A stretch of 64,000 nucleotides of DNA from Oceanihabitans sediminis. Lineage in GTDB: Bacteria; Bacteroidota; Bacteroidia; Flavobacteriales; Flavobacteriaceae. The notes below the pieces were generated by a model that worked only from the letters and a program-made list of their open reading frames with translations, was not told where the DNA came from and did not search any database. Shown here in pieces: positions 52,217-60,855 of this stretch. Within the stretch, counting starts at the first letter, position 1, and each line of letters opens with the position of its first letter. The stretch covers positions 62,001-126,000 of the forward strand of contig NZ_QPIG01000003.1 in the NCBI RefSeq assembly GCF_003337215.1. The letters are read 5' to 3'. Position numbers and translations under genes: made by a program.

Positions 52217-54598
52217 ATGGGCAATGTTTTATGTTTTCACTGTGGTGACGATTGTAATTCTAGTGAAATAAAATTTGATGAAAAATCATTTTGTTGTAAT
52301 GGCTGTAAAACGGTTTATGAAATCTTTTCTGAAAACGATTTAACCTGTTATTACGATCTACAGTCTTCTCCTGGAGCAGTTCCTAAAGAAATTGAAGGAA
52401 AGTATGATTTTCTAGAAAAAGAAAATATCATTGAAAAACTTACAGAATTTAACGATGGAAAAACACAAATAGCCACGCTATACATTCCGCATATACATTG
52501 CAGTTCTTGTATTTGGATTTTAGAAAATTTAAATAAGCTAAATCCTGGCATTTCTTCTTCACAAGTAAACTTTGGAAAGAAAAATGTACGTGTTACATAT
52601 AATTCGGAAACAACTTCGCTAAAAGAAGTAGTGTTACTCTTAAGCGGTATTGGTTACGAACCTTACATTTCCTTAGAAGATTTTAAAGGCGGAAAAGAAC
52701 ATATTAACAGGTCGCTAATTTACAAGGTTGGTATTGCAGGCTTTGCCTTTGGTAACGTTATGTTCCTTTCTTTTCCAGAATATTTTGAAGTTGGAGAATT
52801 CTGGTTAGAGCAATACAAACACTTTTTTAGATGGGTTATGTTTGCTTTTTCTCTTCCTGTAGTTTTTTATTCTGGAAGACATTATTTTACTTCGGCTTAC
52901 AAAGGCTTAAGAGCAAATGTTTTAAATATAGATGTTCCTATTGCCCTTGGTATAGCAGTACTTTTCATACGAAGTACGGTGGAAATCATATTCGATTTAG
53001 GTTCCGGATTCTTCGATAGTTTAACTGGATTGGTTTTCTTTTTATTACTAGGGAAATTCTTTCAGCAAAAAACATACGCTTCCCTTTCCTTCGAAAGAGA
53101 TTATAAATCCTATTTCCCTATTGCAGTAACAAAAATTTCAGCAGAAGAAGGAGAAACACCTATTCAAGTATATGATATTAAAAAGGGAGACCGTTTGCTT
53201 ATTAGAAACGAAGAATTAATTCCGGTAGACGGAATCTTAATAAATGGAAGAGCAAAAATCGACTATAGTTTCGTAACAGGAGAATCGGAAACGGTTACGA
53301 AAGAATCTGGCGACAAGCTTTTTGCTGGAGGAAAACAAACTTCGGGAGTTATAGAAATGGAAGCTTTAAAGTCTGTAGAACAAAGTTACCTCACGCAACT
53401 ATGGAGTAACGATGTATTCAGTAAAAATAAAGAAGATAGCTTTACCACCTTAACAAACCAAATTAGTAAGCGATTTACAATTGCCGTTTTAACCATCGCT
53501 ATTGTAGCAACTACCTATTGGTTATTTGCAGATCCAAGCAAAGCAATGAATGTATTTACAGCAGTTTTAATTATTGCTTGTCCCTGCGCAATTGCACTCT
53601 CTGCCCCTTTTACTCTAGGAAATATGCTACGTATTTTTGGAAGATTAAAGTTTTATGTGAAAAACGCTTCGGTAGTAGAACAATTAGCTGCTATTAATAC
53701 CATTATTTTTGACAAAACAGGAACCATTACTTCCAATGCAAAAAGTACTGCGACTTACGAAGGCGAGGAATTAACAACTTCGGAAAAAGTTTTATTGAAA
53801 AACACGCTCCGAGGATCGAACCACCCTTTAAGTAGATCGCTTTATGAGATTCTAGATGCCAATAATATTATTACTTTAAATCATTTTGAAGAACACGTAG
53901 GGAAAGGTATTGAAGCTTCCCATGAAAATAATAAAATAAAAATTGGTTCTGCTAGCTTTGTTGGTTCTAATGAATCTTCCGTATTAAATACAACCGTACA
54001 CATTAGCACCAATAATAATTACAAAGGAAAATACACTTTTTATAATAGCTACAGAAAAGGTTTATCGAATCTATTTAATAGACTGAAAAAGCAATATGAT
54101 TTAGTTATTCTTTCTGGAGATAACGAAGGAGAGTTGGAAAATCTAAAAAAATTACTACCTTCAAAGACGAAATTGATTTTTAATCAAAAACCTGACGATA
54201 AGTTAGAGTATATAAAATACCACCAAACAGAAGGTGCAAAAGTATTGATGGTTGGTGACGGATTAAATGATGCTGGAGCATTAGCCCAAAGTAATGTAGG
54301 AATTGCCATTTCTGAAAACGTAAATGTATTTTCCCCTGCCTGTGATGCTATTTTAGATGCTTCAAAGCTTACACAGTTAAACAATTATATAAAAGCAGCA
54401 AAAGGAGCTATTAAAATAATAAAATGGAGTTTTGCACTTTCCTTTTTCTACAATGTAATTGGATTGTACTTTGCGGTAACAGGACAACTAGCACCAGTAA
54501 TCGCTGCTATATTAATGCCGCTAAGTTCTATTAGCATTGTGGTATTTACAACGGTTGCTACAAATCTTTTAGGAAGGAAATTAAATACATTAAAATAA
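52217..54598 (+). CDS. ccoI: Copper-type P1B ATPase for cbb3 oxidase assembly (CcoI/FixI)
   Basis: A 793-residue metal pump that supplies copper for the CcoN haem-copper centre. A Cys-rich N-terminus (LCFHCGDDC and FCCNGCKTVYEIF, about 5-38) precedes an HMA-like domain with HCSSCIWILENLN near 95-107. The transmembrane metal motif is CPCAIALS near 454-461, the phosphorylation site DKTGTIT near 498, and the hinge GDGLNDAGALAQSNVG. It is divergent from the Crp/Fnr gene and 70 bp upstream of ccoS. Copper specificity follows from CPC and the cbb3 context. Confidence 0.95.
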   Translation: MGNVLCFHCGDDCNSSEIKFDEKSFCCNGCKTVYEIFSENDLTCYYDLQSSPGAVPKEIEGKYDFLEKENIIEKLTEFNDGKTQIATLYIPHIHCSSCIWILENLNKLNPGISSSQVNFGKKNVRVTYNSETTSLKEVVLLLSGIGYEPYISLEDFKGGKEHINRSLIYKVGIAGFAFGNVMFLSFPEYFEVGEFWLEQYKHFFRWVMFAFSLPVVFYSGRHYFTSAYKGLRANVLNIDVPIALGIAVLFIRSTVEIIFDLGSGFFDSLTGLVFFLLLGKFFQQKTYASLSFERDYKSYFPIAVTKISAEEGETPIQVYDIKKGDRLLIRNEELIPVDGILINGRAKIDYSFVTGESETVTKESGDKLFAGGKQTSGVIEMEALKSVEQSYLTQLWSNDVFSKNKEDSFTTLTNQISKRFTIAVLTIAIVATTYWLFADPSKAMNVFTAVLIIACPCAIALSAPFTLGNMLRIFGRLKFYVKNASVVEQLAAINTIIFDKTGTITSNAKSTATYEGEELTTSEKVLLKNTLRGSNHPLSRSLYEILDANNIITLNHFEEHVGKGIEASHENNKIKIGSASFVGSNESSVLNTTVHISTNNNYKGKYTFYNSYRKGLSNLFNRLKKQYDLVILSGDNEGELENLKKLLPSKTKLIFNQKPDDKLEYIKYHQTEGAKVLMVGDGLNDAGALAQSNVGIAISENVNVFSPACDAILDASKLTQLNNYIKAAKGAIKIIKWSFALSFFYNVIGLYFAVTGQLAPVIAAILMPLSSISIVVFTTVATNLLGRKLNTLK

Positions 54599-54600
54599 CC

Positions 54601-54648
54601 AAATATGATAAAAGTCATATTTTTATAAATCGGTCAATTGTAAATTTG
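54601..54648 (+). promoter_or_regulatory. Fnr-like site and promoter of ccoS-ccoNO
   Basis: Perfect 8-bp arms AAATATGA-N6-TCATATTT (54601-54622; centre 54611.5), core ATGAT-AAAA-GTCAT, and a consensus -7 TAAATTTG (54641-54648) whose last base is 36.5 bp from the centre. With a start site near 54653 the palindrome lies near -41.5, the class II activator position. It indicates a separate promoter for ccoS and the oxidase. Confidence 0.7.
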
Positions 54649-54668
54649 TCCAATAACTTCAAACAGGT

Positions 54669-54851
54669 ATGAGTGTTATATACATTTTATTGAGTATTAG
54701 TATCATAGTTGCTATTATATTTTTTGTCGCTTTTATATATGCAGTAAGAAGAGGACAATTTGATGATAGTTACACCCCTTCAGTTAGAATGCTTTTTGAA
54801 GACGAACTAGTAAAAGAAAAACCAGAAACAAAAACTAATAAGACTAATTAA
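54669..54851 (+). CDS. ccoS: cbb3 oxidase assembly protein CcoS
   Basis: A 60-residue single-pass membrane protein starting MSVIYILLSISIIVAIIFFV, followed by AFIYAVRRGQFDDSYTPSVR, a typical CcoS helix and charged tail. It is needed for cofactor insertion into cbb3 oxidase. It lies 5 bp before ccoNO. Confidence 0.93.
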   Translation: MSVIYILLSISIIVAIIFFVAFIYAVRRGQFDDSYTPSVRMLFEDELVKEKPETKTNKTN

Positions 54852-54856
54852 TTATT

Positions 54857-57040
54857 ATGGAAGTACAACAATTCTATTACGATAATAAAATCGTTAAAAA
54901 TTTCCTTTATGCTACCATATTTTGGGGTGTTGTAGGTATGACAGTAGGTTTAATGCTTGCTTTCTTATTTATTTTTCCAAATTATATGGAAGATATTTCG
55001 TGGCTTAGCTTTGGTCGATTAAGACCTCTACACACCAACGCGGTAATTTTTGCCTTTGTAGGTAATGCTATTTTTGCAGGAGTTTACTACTCGCTGCAAA
55101 GACTGCTTAAAGCAAGAATGGCTAGCGATCTTTTAAGTAAAATAAACTTTTGGGGATGGCAACTTATTATTGTTGGAGCGGCTATCAGTTTACCGCTTGG
55201 GTATACAACCTCAAAGGAATATGCTGAACTAGAATGGCCTTTTGATATTGCAATTGCAATAGTATGGGTTGCCTTTGGTGCAAACATGATTTGGACTATT
55301 TTACAACGTAGACAAAGACATTTATACGTTGCTATTTGGTTCTATATTGCTACATTCGTAACTGTTGCTGTACTTCATATATTTAATAGTTTAGAACTTC
55401 CTGTAAGTGCCATGAAAAGTTATTCTGTGTACGCAGGGGTACAAGATGCACTTGTGCAATGGTGGTACGGACATAATGCCGTTGCATTCTTCCTTACTAC
55501 TCCTTTCTTAGGATTGATGTACTACTTTGTTCCAAAAGCAGCAAACAGACCTGTTTACTCTTATAGACTGTCTATTATTCACTTCTGGTCTTTAATCTTT
55601 ATTTATATCTGGGCGGGACCTCACCATTTATTATATACTGCCTTACCAGAATGGGCACAAAACTTAGGTGTAGCCTTCTCTATCATGTTATTATTACCGT
55701 CTTGGGGAGGTATGATCAACGGATTATTAACGCTTCGTGGTGCTTGGGATAAAGTAAGAACAGATCCTGTTTTAAAATTCATGGTAGTGGCTATTACTGG
55801 TTATGGTATGGCTACTTTTGAAGGGCCAATGCTTTCTCTTAAAAACGTAAATGCAATTGCTCATTATACAGATTGGATTATTGCTCACGTACACGTTGGG
55901 GCATTAGCATGGAATGGTTTCCTGGCCTTTGGTATGATTTACTATTTAGTACCAAAGCTATTCAATACTAAATTACACTCGCTGGGCTTAGCTAACTTAC
56001 ACTTTTGGGTAGGTACTTTAGGTATTATTATGTATGCATTACCATTATATGTTGCTGGATTCACACAAGCAAGTATGTGGAAACAATTTAACCCAGACGG
56101 AACTTTAGTGTACGGTAACTTCTTAGAAACCGTTACGGAAATTATGCCAATGTACTGGATGCGTGCGATTGGTGGTACATTATATATTGGAGGTATGTTA
56201 ATTCTAGTATATAACGTTATTATTACAGTTAGAAACGGAAGTGTTGTTTCAGATGAGTTAGCTGAAGCTCCTGCCCTACCACATGTATCTAAAAAACGTA
56301 CATCAGGTGAAGGATGGCACACTTGGTTAGAGCGTAAGCCTATTCAATTAACTATTGGCGCTACCATCGCAATCTTAATTGGAGGAATTGTGCAAATTGT
56401 TCCTACAATTATGGTAAAATCTAACATTCCAACTATTGCTAGTGTAGAGCCATATACGCCATTAGAACTAGAAGGCCGTGATATTTATATTCGTGAAGGA
56501 TGTGTTGGATGTCACTCGCAAATGATTCGTCCTTTCCGATCTGAGGTAGAACGTTACGGAGAGTACTCCAAAGCAGGAGAGTATGTTTATGACCATCCAT
56601 TCTTATGGGGAAGTAAACGTACAGGACCAGACTTACACCGTATTGGTGGAAAATATTCTGACAACTGGCACTTTAACCATATGTATGACCCAGAAAGTAC
56701 TTCTTCAGGTTCTATTATGCCTTCGTATAGATGGCTAATTAGAGATGAATTAGACAAATCTTTAACAGAAAAGAAAATGGAGGTTATGGTAACATTAGGA
56801 GTTCCTTATACCGAAGAGGAAATTGCTAATGCACAGCAAGCAATGTTAGAACAAGGAACCCAAATCGAGGAAAACCTTTATGCAGATCCTGATTTTGCAA
56901 AATCATACGAAGCAGATAAAGCTGCAGGAGGTGAAGATTTTGTAGAAATGCGTAATCGTGAAATTGTAGCACTTATCGCTTACTTACAACGATTAGGAAC
57001 AGACATAAAAGTAAAGGATTTAGAAACAGCTAAAAACTAA
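54857..57040 (+). CDS. ccoNO: cbb3 cytochrome oxidase, fused subunits I and II
   Basis: A 727-residue fusion of the catalytic subunit CcoN and the cytochrome c subunit CcoO. The CcoN part (about 1-480) has twelve or more helices and the haem/copper His residues in LRPLHTNAVIF, WWYGHNAVAFFLT, AGPHHLLYTA and DWIIAHVHVGALAWNG. A membrane segment near 495-520 leads into the CcoO part with one haem c site, CVGCHSQMIRPF, near 549-560, and an axial Met candidate in SGSIMPSYRWL. In many proteobacteria these are separate genes; the fusion is usual in Bacteroidota. It reduces O2 at low concentrations and pumps protons. Confidence 0.96.
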   Translation: MEVQQFYYDNKIVKNFLYATIFWGVVGMTVGLMLAFLFIFPNYMEDISWLSFGRLRPLHTNAVIFAFVGNAIFAGVYYSLQRLLKARMASDLLSKINFWGWQLIIVGAAISLPLGYTTSKEYAELEWPFDIAIAIVWVAFGANMIWTILQRRQRHLYVAIWFYIATFVTVAVLHIFNSLELPVSAMKSYSVYAGVQDALVQWWYGHNAVAFFLTTPFLGLMYYFVPKAANRPVYSYRLSIIHFWSLIFIYIWAGPHHLLYTALPEWAQNLGVAFSIMLLLPSWGGMINGLLTLRGAWDKVRTDPVLKFMVVAITGYGMATFEGPMLSLKNVNAIAHYTDWIIAHVHVGALAWNGFLAFGMIYYLVPKLFNTKLHSLGLANLHFWVGTLGIIMYALPLYVAGFTQASMWKQFNPDGTLVYGNFLETVTEIMPMYWMRAIGGTLYIGGMLILVYNVIITVRNGSVVSDELAEAPALPHVSKKRTSGEGWHTWLERKPIQLTIGATIAILIGGIVQIVPTIMVKSNIPTIASVEPYTPLELEGRDIYIREGCVGCHSQMIRPFRSEVERYGEYSKAGEYVYDHPFLWGSKRTGPDLHRIGGKYSDNWHFNHMYDPESTSSGSIMPSYRWLIRDELDKSLTEKKMEVMVTLGVPYTEEEIANAQQAMLEQGTQIEENLYADPDFAKSYEADKAAGGEDFVEMRNREIVALIAYLQRLGTDIKVKDLETAKN

Positions 57041-57044
57041 GATT

Positions 57045-57230
57045 ATGCTAAAATTCGTAAAAAATCATATGGATAGTATTTCTGGTATAGAAATCTACCC
57101 TATCATATCATTACTTATTTTCTTCGGCTTTTTTGTTGGTCTTTTCTGGTGGGTTTTTACAGCCAAGAAAGATTATATAGATAAAGTAAGTAATATTCCA
57201 TTAGACAACCAAAACCAAACAGAACTATGA
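57045..57230 (+). CDS. ccoQ: cbb3 oxidase subunit CcoQ-like
   Basis: A 61-residue protein with one membrane helix (about 19-40, rich in Phe and Trp: FFGFFVGLFWWVF) and a polar tail, between ccoNO and ccoP. Position and topology identify CcoQ/FixQ. Its last four bases overlap the ccoP start codon region, so translation is coupled. Confidence 0.88.
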   Translation: MLKFVKNHMDSISGIEIYPIISLLIFFGFFVGLFWWVFTAKKDYIDKVSNIPLDNQNQTEL

Positions 57231-58111
57231 GAAATCAAATTCCATCTTGGGTAAGAATACCTGTTATCTTTTTTATAATTGTAGGTATAGTAGAATTCTT
57301 TGTAGACTCTGGTAAACAACCGGCGTTTATAGAGCAACCTATTATCTTATTGTTCTTAGTATTGGTATTATTTATACTTATTGCTACAGATGCAATTGTA
57401 GGGTCGTTAGATAATATTCTTTACCAAAGCTTAGACGAAAAAGGAAGAGAAAAATACGATGCTAAAGTGATAGAAAAATCTAAATTCCTTACTTGGGTTG
57501 AAGCCACTTACGAAAAAGCTTTAGGAGCTAAACCAATGCAAGAAGAGCATGAAATCATTCTAGACCACAGCTATGATGGTATTAGAGAGCTTGACAACGA
57601 CCTTCCGCCATGGTGGAAATATAGTTTTTATGCTTCTATCATTTTTGCTTTTGTTTATATGATAAAATACCATGTATTTAATGGTGAAAATCAATATATG
57701 GAGCTAGAAGCTGAATATGCACAAGCGAAAATAGATATCGAAAACTACAAAAAAACAGCGAAAGATTTAGTAGACTTTAACACTGTAGAGCTACTAACAG
57801 ATGCCTCCGACTTAAGTAACGGTAAAAGAATATACATGGAAAACTGTGTTGCTTGTCATAAAGCAGATGGTGGTGGTGGAATAGGACCTAACCTTGCCGA
57901 TGAACATTGGATTTTAGGTGGCGGAATTAAAAACGTTTTCAAAACAGTTTCTGAAGGGGGTCGTGCCGGAAAAGGTATGATTGCTTGGAAACAAAGTTTA
58001 AAACCTGCTGAAATAGCACAAGTATCTAGTTATGTTTTACAATTTCAAGGCACAAATCCGCCAGATGCAAAAGCTGCAGAAGGGGATATTTGGGTAGAAG
58101 AAAACAACTAA
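57227..58111 (+). CDS. ccoP: cbb3 oxidase subunit CcoP, mono-haem form
   Basis: A 294-residue cytochrome c subunit. Three hydrophobic segments are seen (about 7-24, 36-58, 130-150), rather than the single or paired helix of proteobacterial CcoP. The conserved DLPPWWKYSF segment precedes the third. There is only one haem c motif, CVACH at about 206-210, with GMIAWKQ supplying the axial Met; classical CcoP has two. It ends the core oxidase operon and is followed 19 bp later by ccoG. Confidence 0.92.
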   Translation: MRNQIPSWVRIPVIFFIIVGIVEFFVDSGKQPAFIEQPIILLFLVLVLFILIATDAIVGSLDNILYQSLDEKGREKYDAKVIEKSKFLTWVEATYEKALGAKPMQEEHEIILDHSYDGIRELDNDLPPWWKYSFYASIIFAFVYMIKYHVFNGENQYMELEAEYAQAKIDIENYKKTAKDLVDFNTVELLTDASDLSNGKRIYMENCVACHKADGGGGIGPNLADEHWILGGGIKNVFKTVSEGGRAGKGMIAWKQSLKPAEIAQVSSYVLQFQGTNPPDAKAAEGDIWVEENN

Positions 58112-58130
58112 TATTTAAATATAAATCATT

Positions 58131-59555
58131 GTGGAAACACCAAAAAACGAAACTTTTAGAGATTCAATTGGAACGCTTACCGAAGACGGAAAACGCGCCT
58201 GGGTGTACCCTAAAAAGCCAAGTGGTAGATATTTTGAAATGCGTAAAATTGTAAGTTATGCATTACTTACATTCTTTCTCGCTGCGCCATTTATAAAAAT
58301 AAACGGAAATCAGTTTTTACTGTTTAATATATTAGAACGCCGTTTTAATGTATTCGGTTTACCATTTTGGCCTCAAGATTTTTATTTAGTAGTAATGTCC
58401 ATGCTTATTGGTATTGTCTTTATTGCACTATTTACCGTAAGTTTTGGCCGTGTATTTTGTGGGTGGATTTGTCCGCAAACCATTTTCATGGAAATGGTAT
58501 TCAGACGTATAGAATTCTGGATTGAAGGCGACAGAAACAAACAACGTAAGTTAGACAGACAGGAATGGAATGCAGAAAAAATTAGAAAACGAGCAATAAA
58601 ATGGTCTATCTTTTTATTGATTTCCTTTACTATTGCAAACGTTTTCCTAGCATACCTAATAGGTAGTGATAAACTGTTTCGTTATATTAAAGAAGGACCT
58701 TTAGAGCATTTAGGAACTCTTTTTCCGCTATTAATATTTACAGCTGTTTTCTATTTCGTATTTGCCTGGTTTAGAGAGCAAGTTTGCATTATTGCCTGCC
58801 CTTATGGTAGACTGCAAAGTGTTTTATTAGATAATAAATCTATTGTAGTTGCTTACGACCATAAACGTGGTGAAGGGGAAAAAGGACGTAAGAAATTCAG
58901 AAAAAACGAAGACAGACAAGCCTTAGGTCACGGAGACTGTATAGATTGTTTACAATGTGTAAATGTTTGTCCTACAGGTATAGATATTAGAAACGGTACA
59001 CAATTAGAATGTGTTAACTGTACTGCATGTATAGATGAATGCGACCATATCATGGAAAGCATCAACCTTCCTAAAGGATTGATTCGCTATGCAAGTGAAG
59101 ATGAAATTGAAAAAGGAGAAAAATTCAAACTTACTGCTAGAATGAAAGGTTACATCGCCGTTCTTACCATACTTGTTGGTATGTTGTGCGGAATGTTACT
59201 TTTAAGAAATGATGTAGAAGCTAGAGTTTTAAGACTTCCAGGACAATTATTTGAACATAAAGGAGAAACTTTAATTAGTAATGTTTTCACTTATAAGCTA
59301 GTGAATAAAACGACTAGAGATATTGAGAATGTAAACTTCAGACTTAGAAAAGTGAAAGGTGAAGTAAAAGTAGTTTCTAATTCTGATTCCTTTATTGTTC
59401 CTGCACAAGGTTTAGCCGAAGGAACACTATTTATAGAAATAGATCAAAGTCAGTTAGAAAGTGATAAAAATAAATTAATGATTGAAGTATATAGTGGAGA
59501 TGAATTAATAGAAACCACTAATGTGTACTTCCTTGGTCCGCGTAGTTATAACTAA
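58131..59555 (+). CDS. ccoG: cbb3 oxidase accessory ferredoxin-like protein CcoG
   Basis: A 474-residue membrane protein of the CcoG/RdxA/FixG family, needed for copper reduction during cbb3 assembly. The start is GTG at 58131. Membrane helices lie at about 38-60, 86-110, 160-180, 200-222 and 340-360. Cluster or metal Cys motifs are CGWICPQTIFMEM, CIIACPYGRLQS and the ferredoxin-type CIDCLQCVNVCPTGIDIR and CVNCTACIDECDHIM. The C-terminal 110 residues form an Ig-like FixG domain. It sits in the expected order after ccoP. Confidence 0.94.
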   Translation: METPKNETFRDSIGTLTEDGKRAWVYPKKPSGRYFEMRKIVSYALLTFFLAAPFIKINGNQFLLFNILERRFNVFGLPFWPQDFYLVVMSMLIGIVFIALFTVSFGRVFCGWICPQTIFMEMVFRRIEFWIEGDRNKQRKLDRQEWNAEKIRKRAIKWSIFLLISFTIANVFLAYLIGSDKLFRYIKEGPLEHLGTLFPLLIFTAVFYFVFAWFREQVCIIACPYGRLQSVLLDNKSIVVAYDHKRGEGEKGRKKFRKNEDRQALGHGDCIDCLQCVNVCPTGIDIRNGTQLECVNCTACIDECDHIMESINLPKGLIRYASEDEIEKGEKFKLTARMKGYIAVLTILVGMLCGMLLLRNDVEARVLRLPGQLFEHKGETLISNVFTYKLVNKTTRDIENVNFRLRKVKGEVKVVSNSDSFIVPAQGLAEGTLFIEIDQSQLESDKNKLMIEVYSGDELIETTNVYFLGPRSYN

Positions 59556-59651
59556 ACGGAAACAAAAAAATACTCGTGTTCCGAAGTTTCGGGAGAAAAC
59601 AATAAAGTTAAATTAAAAATGGAGGTTTCCGGTTAACGGAAAAAGGATAAG

Positions 59652-60098
59652 ATGAAAATAAATTGGGGAACGGGAATAGTAATAGCTTTTGTTTTATTCA
59701 TAAGCTTCATCATGTACTTTGTAGTAAATATGATGGTAGACAAAAAATATGATCATGATTTAGTAACCGAAGACTACTACAAAAAAGAAGTAGAATTCAA
59801 CAAAGACATGGTTCAAGAAACAAATGCTAAAAGTTTAGCAGAAGATGTTAGCTGGAAAAAAACTGCAGAAGGTATTATTATAGAGTTTCCAAAAACACTA
59901 CAAGTAGAAAATATAACTGGAAATGTGTTCCTATACAGGCCATCTAATAAACAATTTGACTTTGAAATGCCAATTTCACTGTCAAACCATAATTTGCTCA
60001 TACCTGACAAACGTTTGCTAGGTGGTCGTTGGAACATAAAAGTTTACTGGCAATATAACGACACCTCTTACCTGTTCAAAAAAGATATAATTTACTAA
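59652..60098 (+). CDS. ccoH: FixH-family cbb3 assembly protein
   Basis: A 148-residue protein with an N-terminal membrane helix (about 5-27) and an extracytoplasmic beta domain with ending LLGGRWNIKVYWQYNDTSYL, typical of FixH/CcoH. EDYYKKEVEFN near 40-50 is a family landmark. It acts with CcoI in oxidase assembly. The 96-bp gap from ccoG includes a small CCGAA/TTCGG hairpin but no clear terminator, so read-through is likely. Confidence 0.9.
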   Translation: MKINWGTGIVIAFVLFISFIMYFVVNMMVDKKYDHDLVTEDYYKKEVEFNKDMVQETNAKSLAEDVSWKKTAEGIIIEFPKTLQVENITGNVFLYRPSNKQFDFEMPISLSNHNLLIPDKRLLGGRWNIKVYWQYNDTSYLFKKDIIY

Positions 60099-60109
60099 AA
60101 CAAAAAGTC

Positions 60110-60811
60110 ATGCTTTGGTCTGCGGTTCTTTTTGGATTATTAGGAAGTTTCCATTGTATAGGTATGTGTGGACCTATTGCATTTATGCTTCCGGTAGACA
60201 GAAGTAATTCTGTAAAAAAAGTATCACAAATTGCTATCTATCATTTGGGGAGAATTTTTGCATACGCAATTATTGGTTTCTTCTTTGGCTTAGTAGGTAA
60301 AAGTCTTTATATATTCGGAATACAACAACAATTATCTATTATCATAGGTGTATTAATGATTTTAGTAGTGCTAATTCCGGTACAAACTTTCAATAAATAC
60401 AACCTTTCCAAACCTATATACAAAGTAATAACTAAGGTAAAATCTTCCTTAGGAAAAGCTCTAAAAAAGAAAACGGCAGACACCTTTTTAACCATTGGTT
60501 TTCTTAACGGTTTTTTACCTTGCGGCTTAGTTTATATGGCTGTTTTTGCTTCCTTAGCAATGCAAAGCGCCGTTCAAGGCAGCTTATACATGGCTTTATT
60601 TGGTGTAGGAACTATTCCATTAATGACCTCAGCAATTTATCTTGGTAAATTTTTAAATACCAAAATGAAGCAACGTATTCAAAAAGCTATTCCTATTTTT
60701 GTGGTCATAATAGGTTTATTATTTATACTTCGTGGTTTAGGATTAGGAATTCCCTACCTCTCTCCTGCACCAGTTATAGATATTATGTCTAGTAATATAG
60801 ATTGTCACTAA
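60110..60811 (+). CDS. SafE/UreH-like membrane protein of the cbb3 locus
   Basis: A 233-residue protein with six to seven membrane helices. GLLGSFHCIGMCGPIAFML near 9-27 and GFLNGFLPCGLVYMAVF near 128-144 are the Cys-containing twin motifs of the DsbD-like/SafE (UreH transmembrane) family. The family is often annotated sulfite exporter TauE/SafE, but members in cbb3 loci are more likely linked to metal delivery or thiol redox. Here the Cys, His and Met-rich motifs and the C-terminal DCH fit copper handling, though this is inference. It is 11 bp after ccoH. Confidence 0.85.
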   Translation: MLWSAVLFGLLGSFHCIGMCGPIAFMLPVDRSNSVKKVSQIAIYHLGRIFAYAIIGFFFGLVGKSLYIFGIQQQLSIIIGVLMILVVLIPVQTFNKYNLSKPIYKVITKVKSSLGKALKKKTADTFLTIGFLNGFLPCGLVYMAVFASLAMQSAVQGSLYMALFGVGTIPLMTSAIYLGKFLNTKMKQRIQKAIPIFVVIIGLLFILRGLGLGIPYLSPAPVIDIMSSNIDCH

Positions 60812-60855
60812 GTGGTAATACTATTTCAATAGAACATTTTAAATTAAAAACATAC

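Noticed and set aside
60802-60855. TTG start extending the decarboxylase by 18 residues
   Set aside because: It would overlap the SafE-like gene by 10 bp and adds residues unlike the family. ATG at 60856 (or 60865) gives a normal N-terminus.
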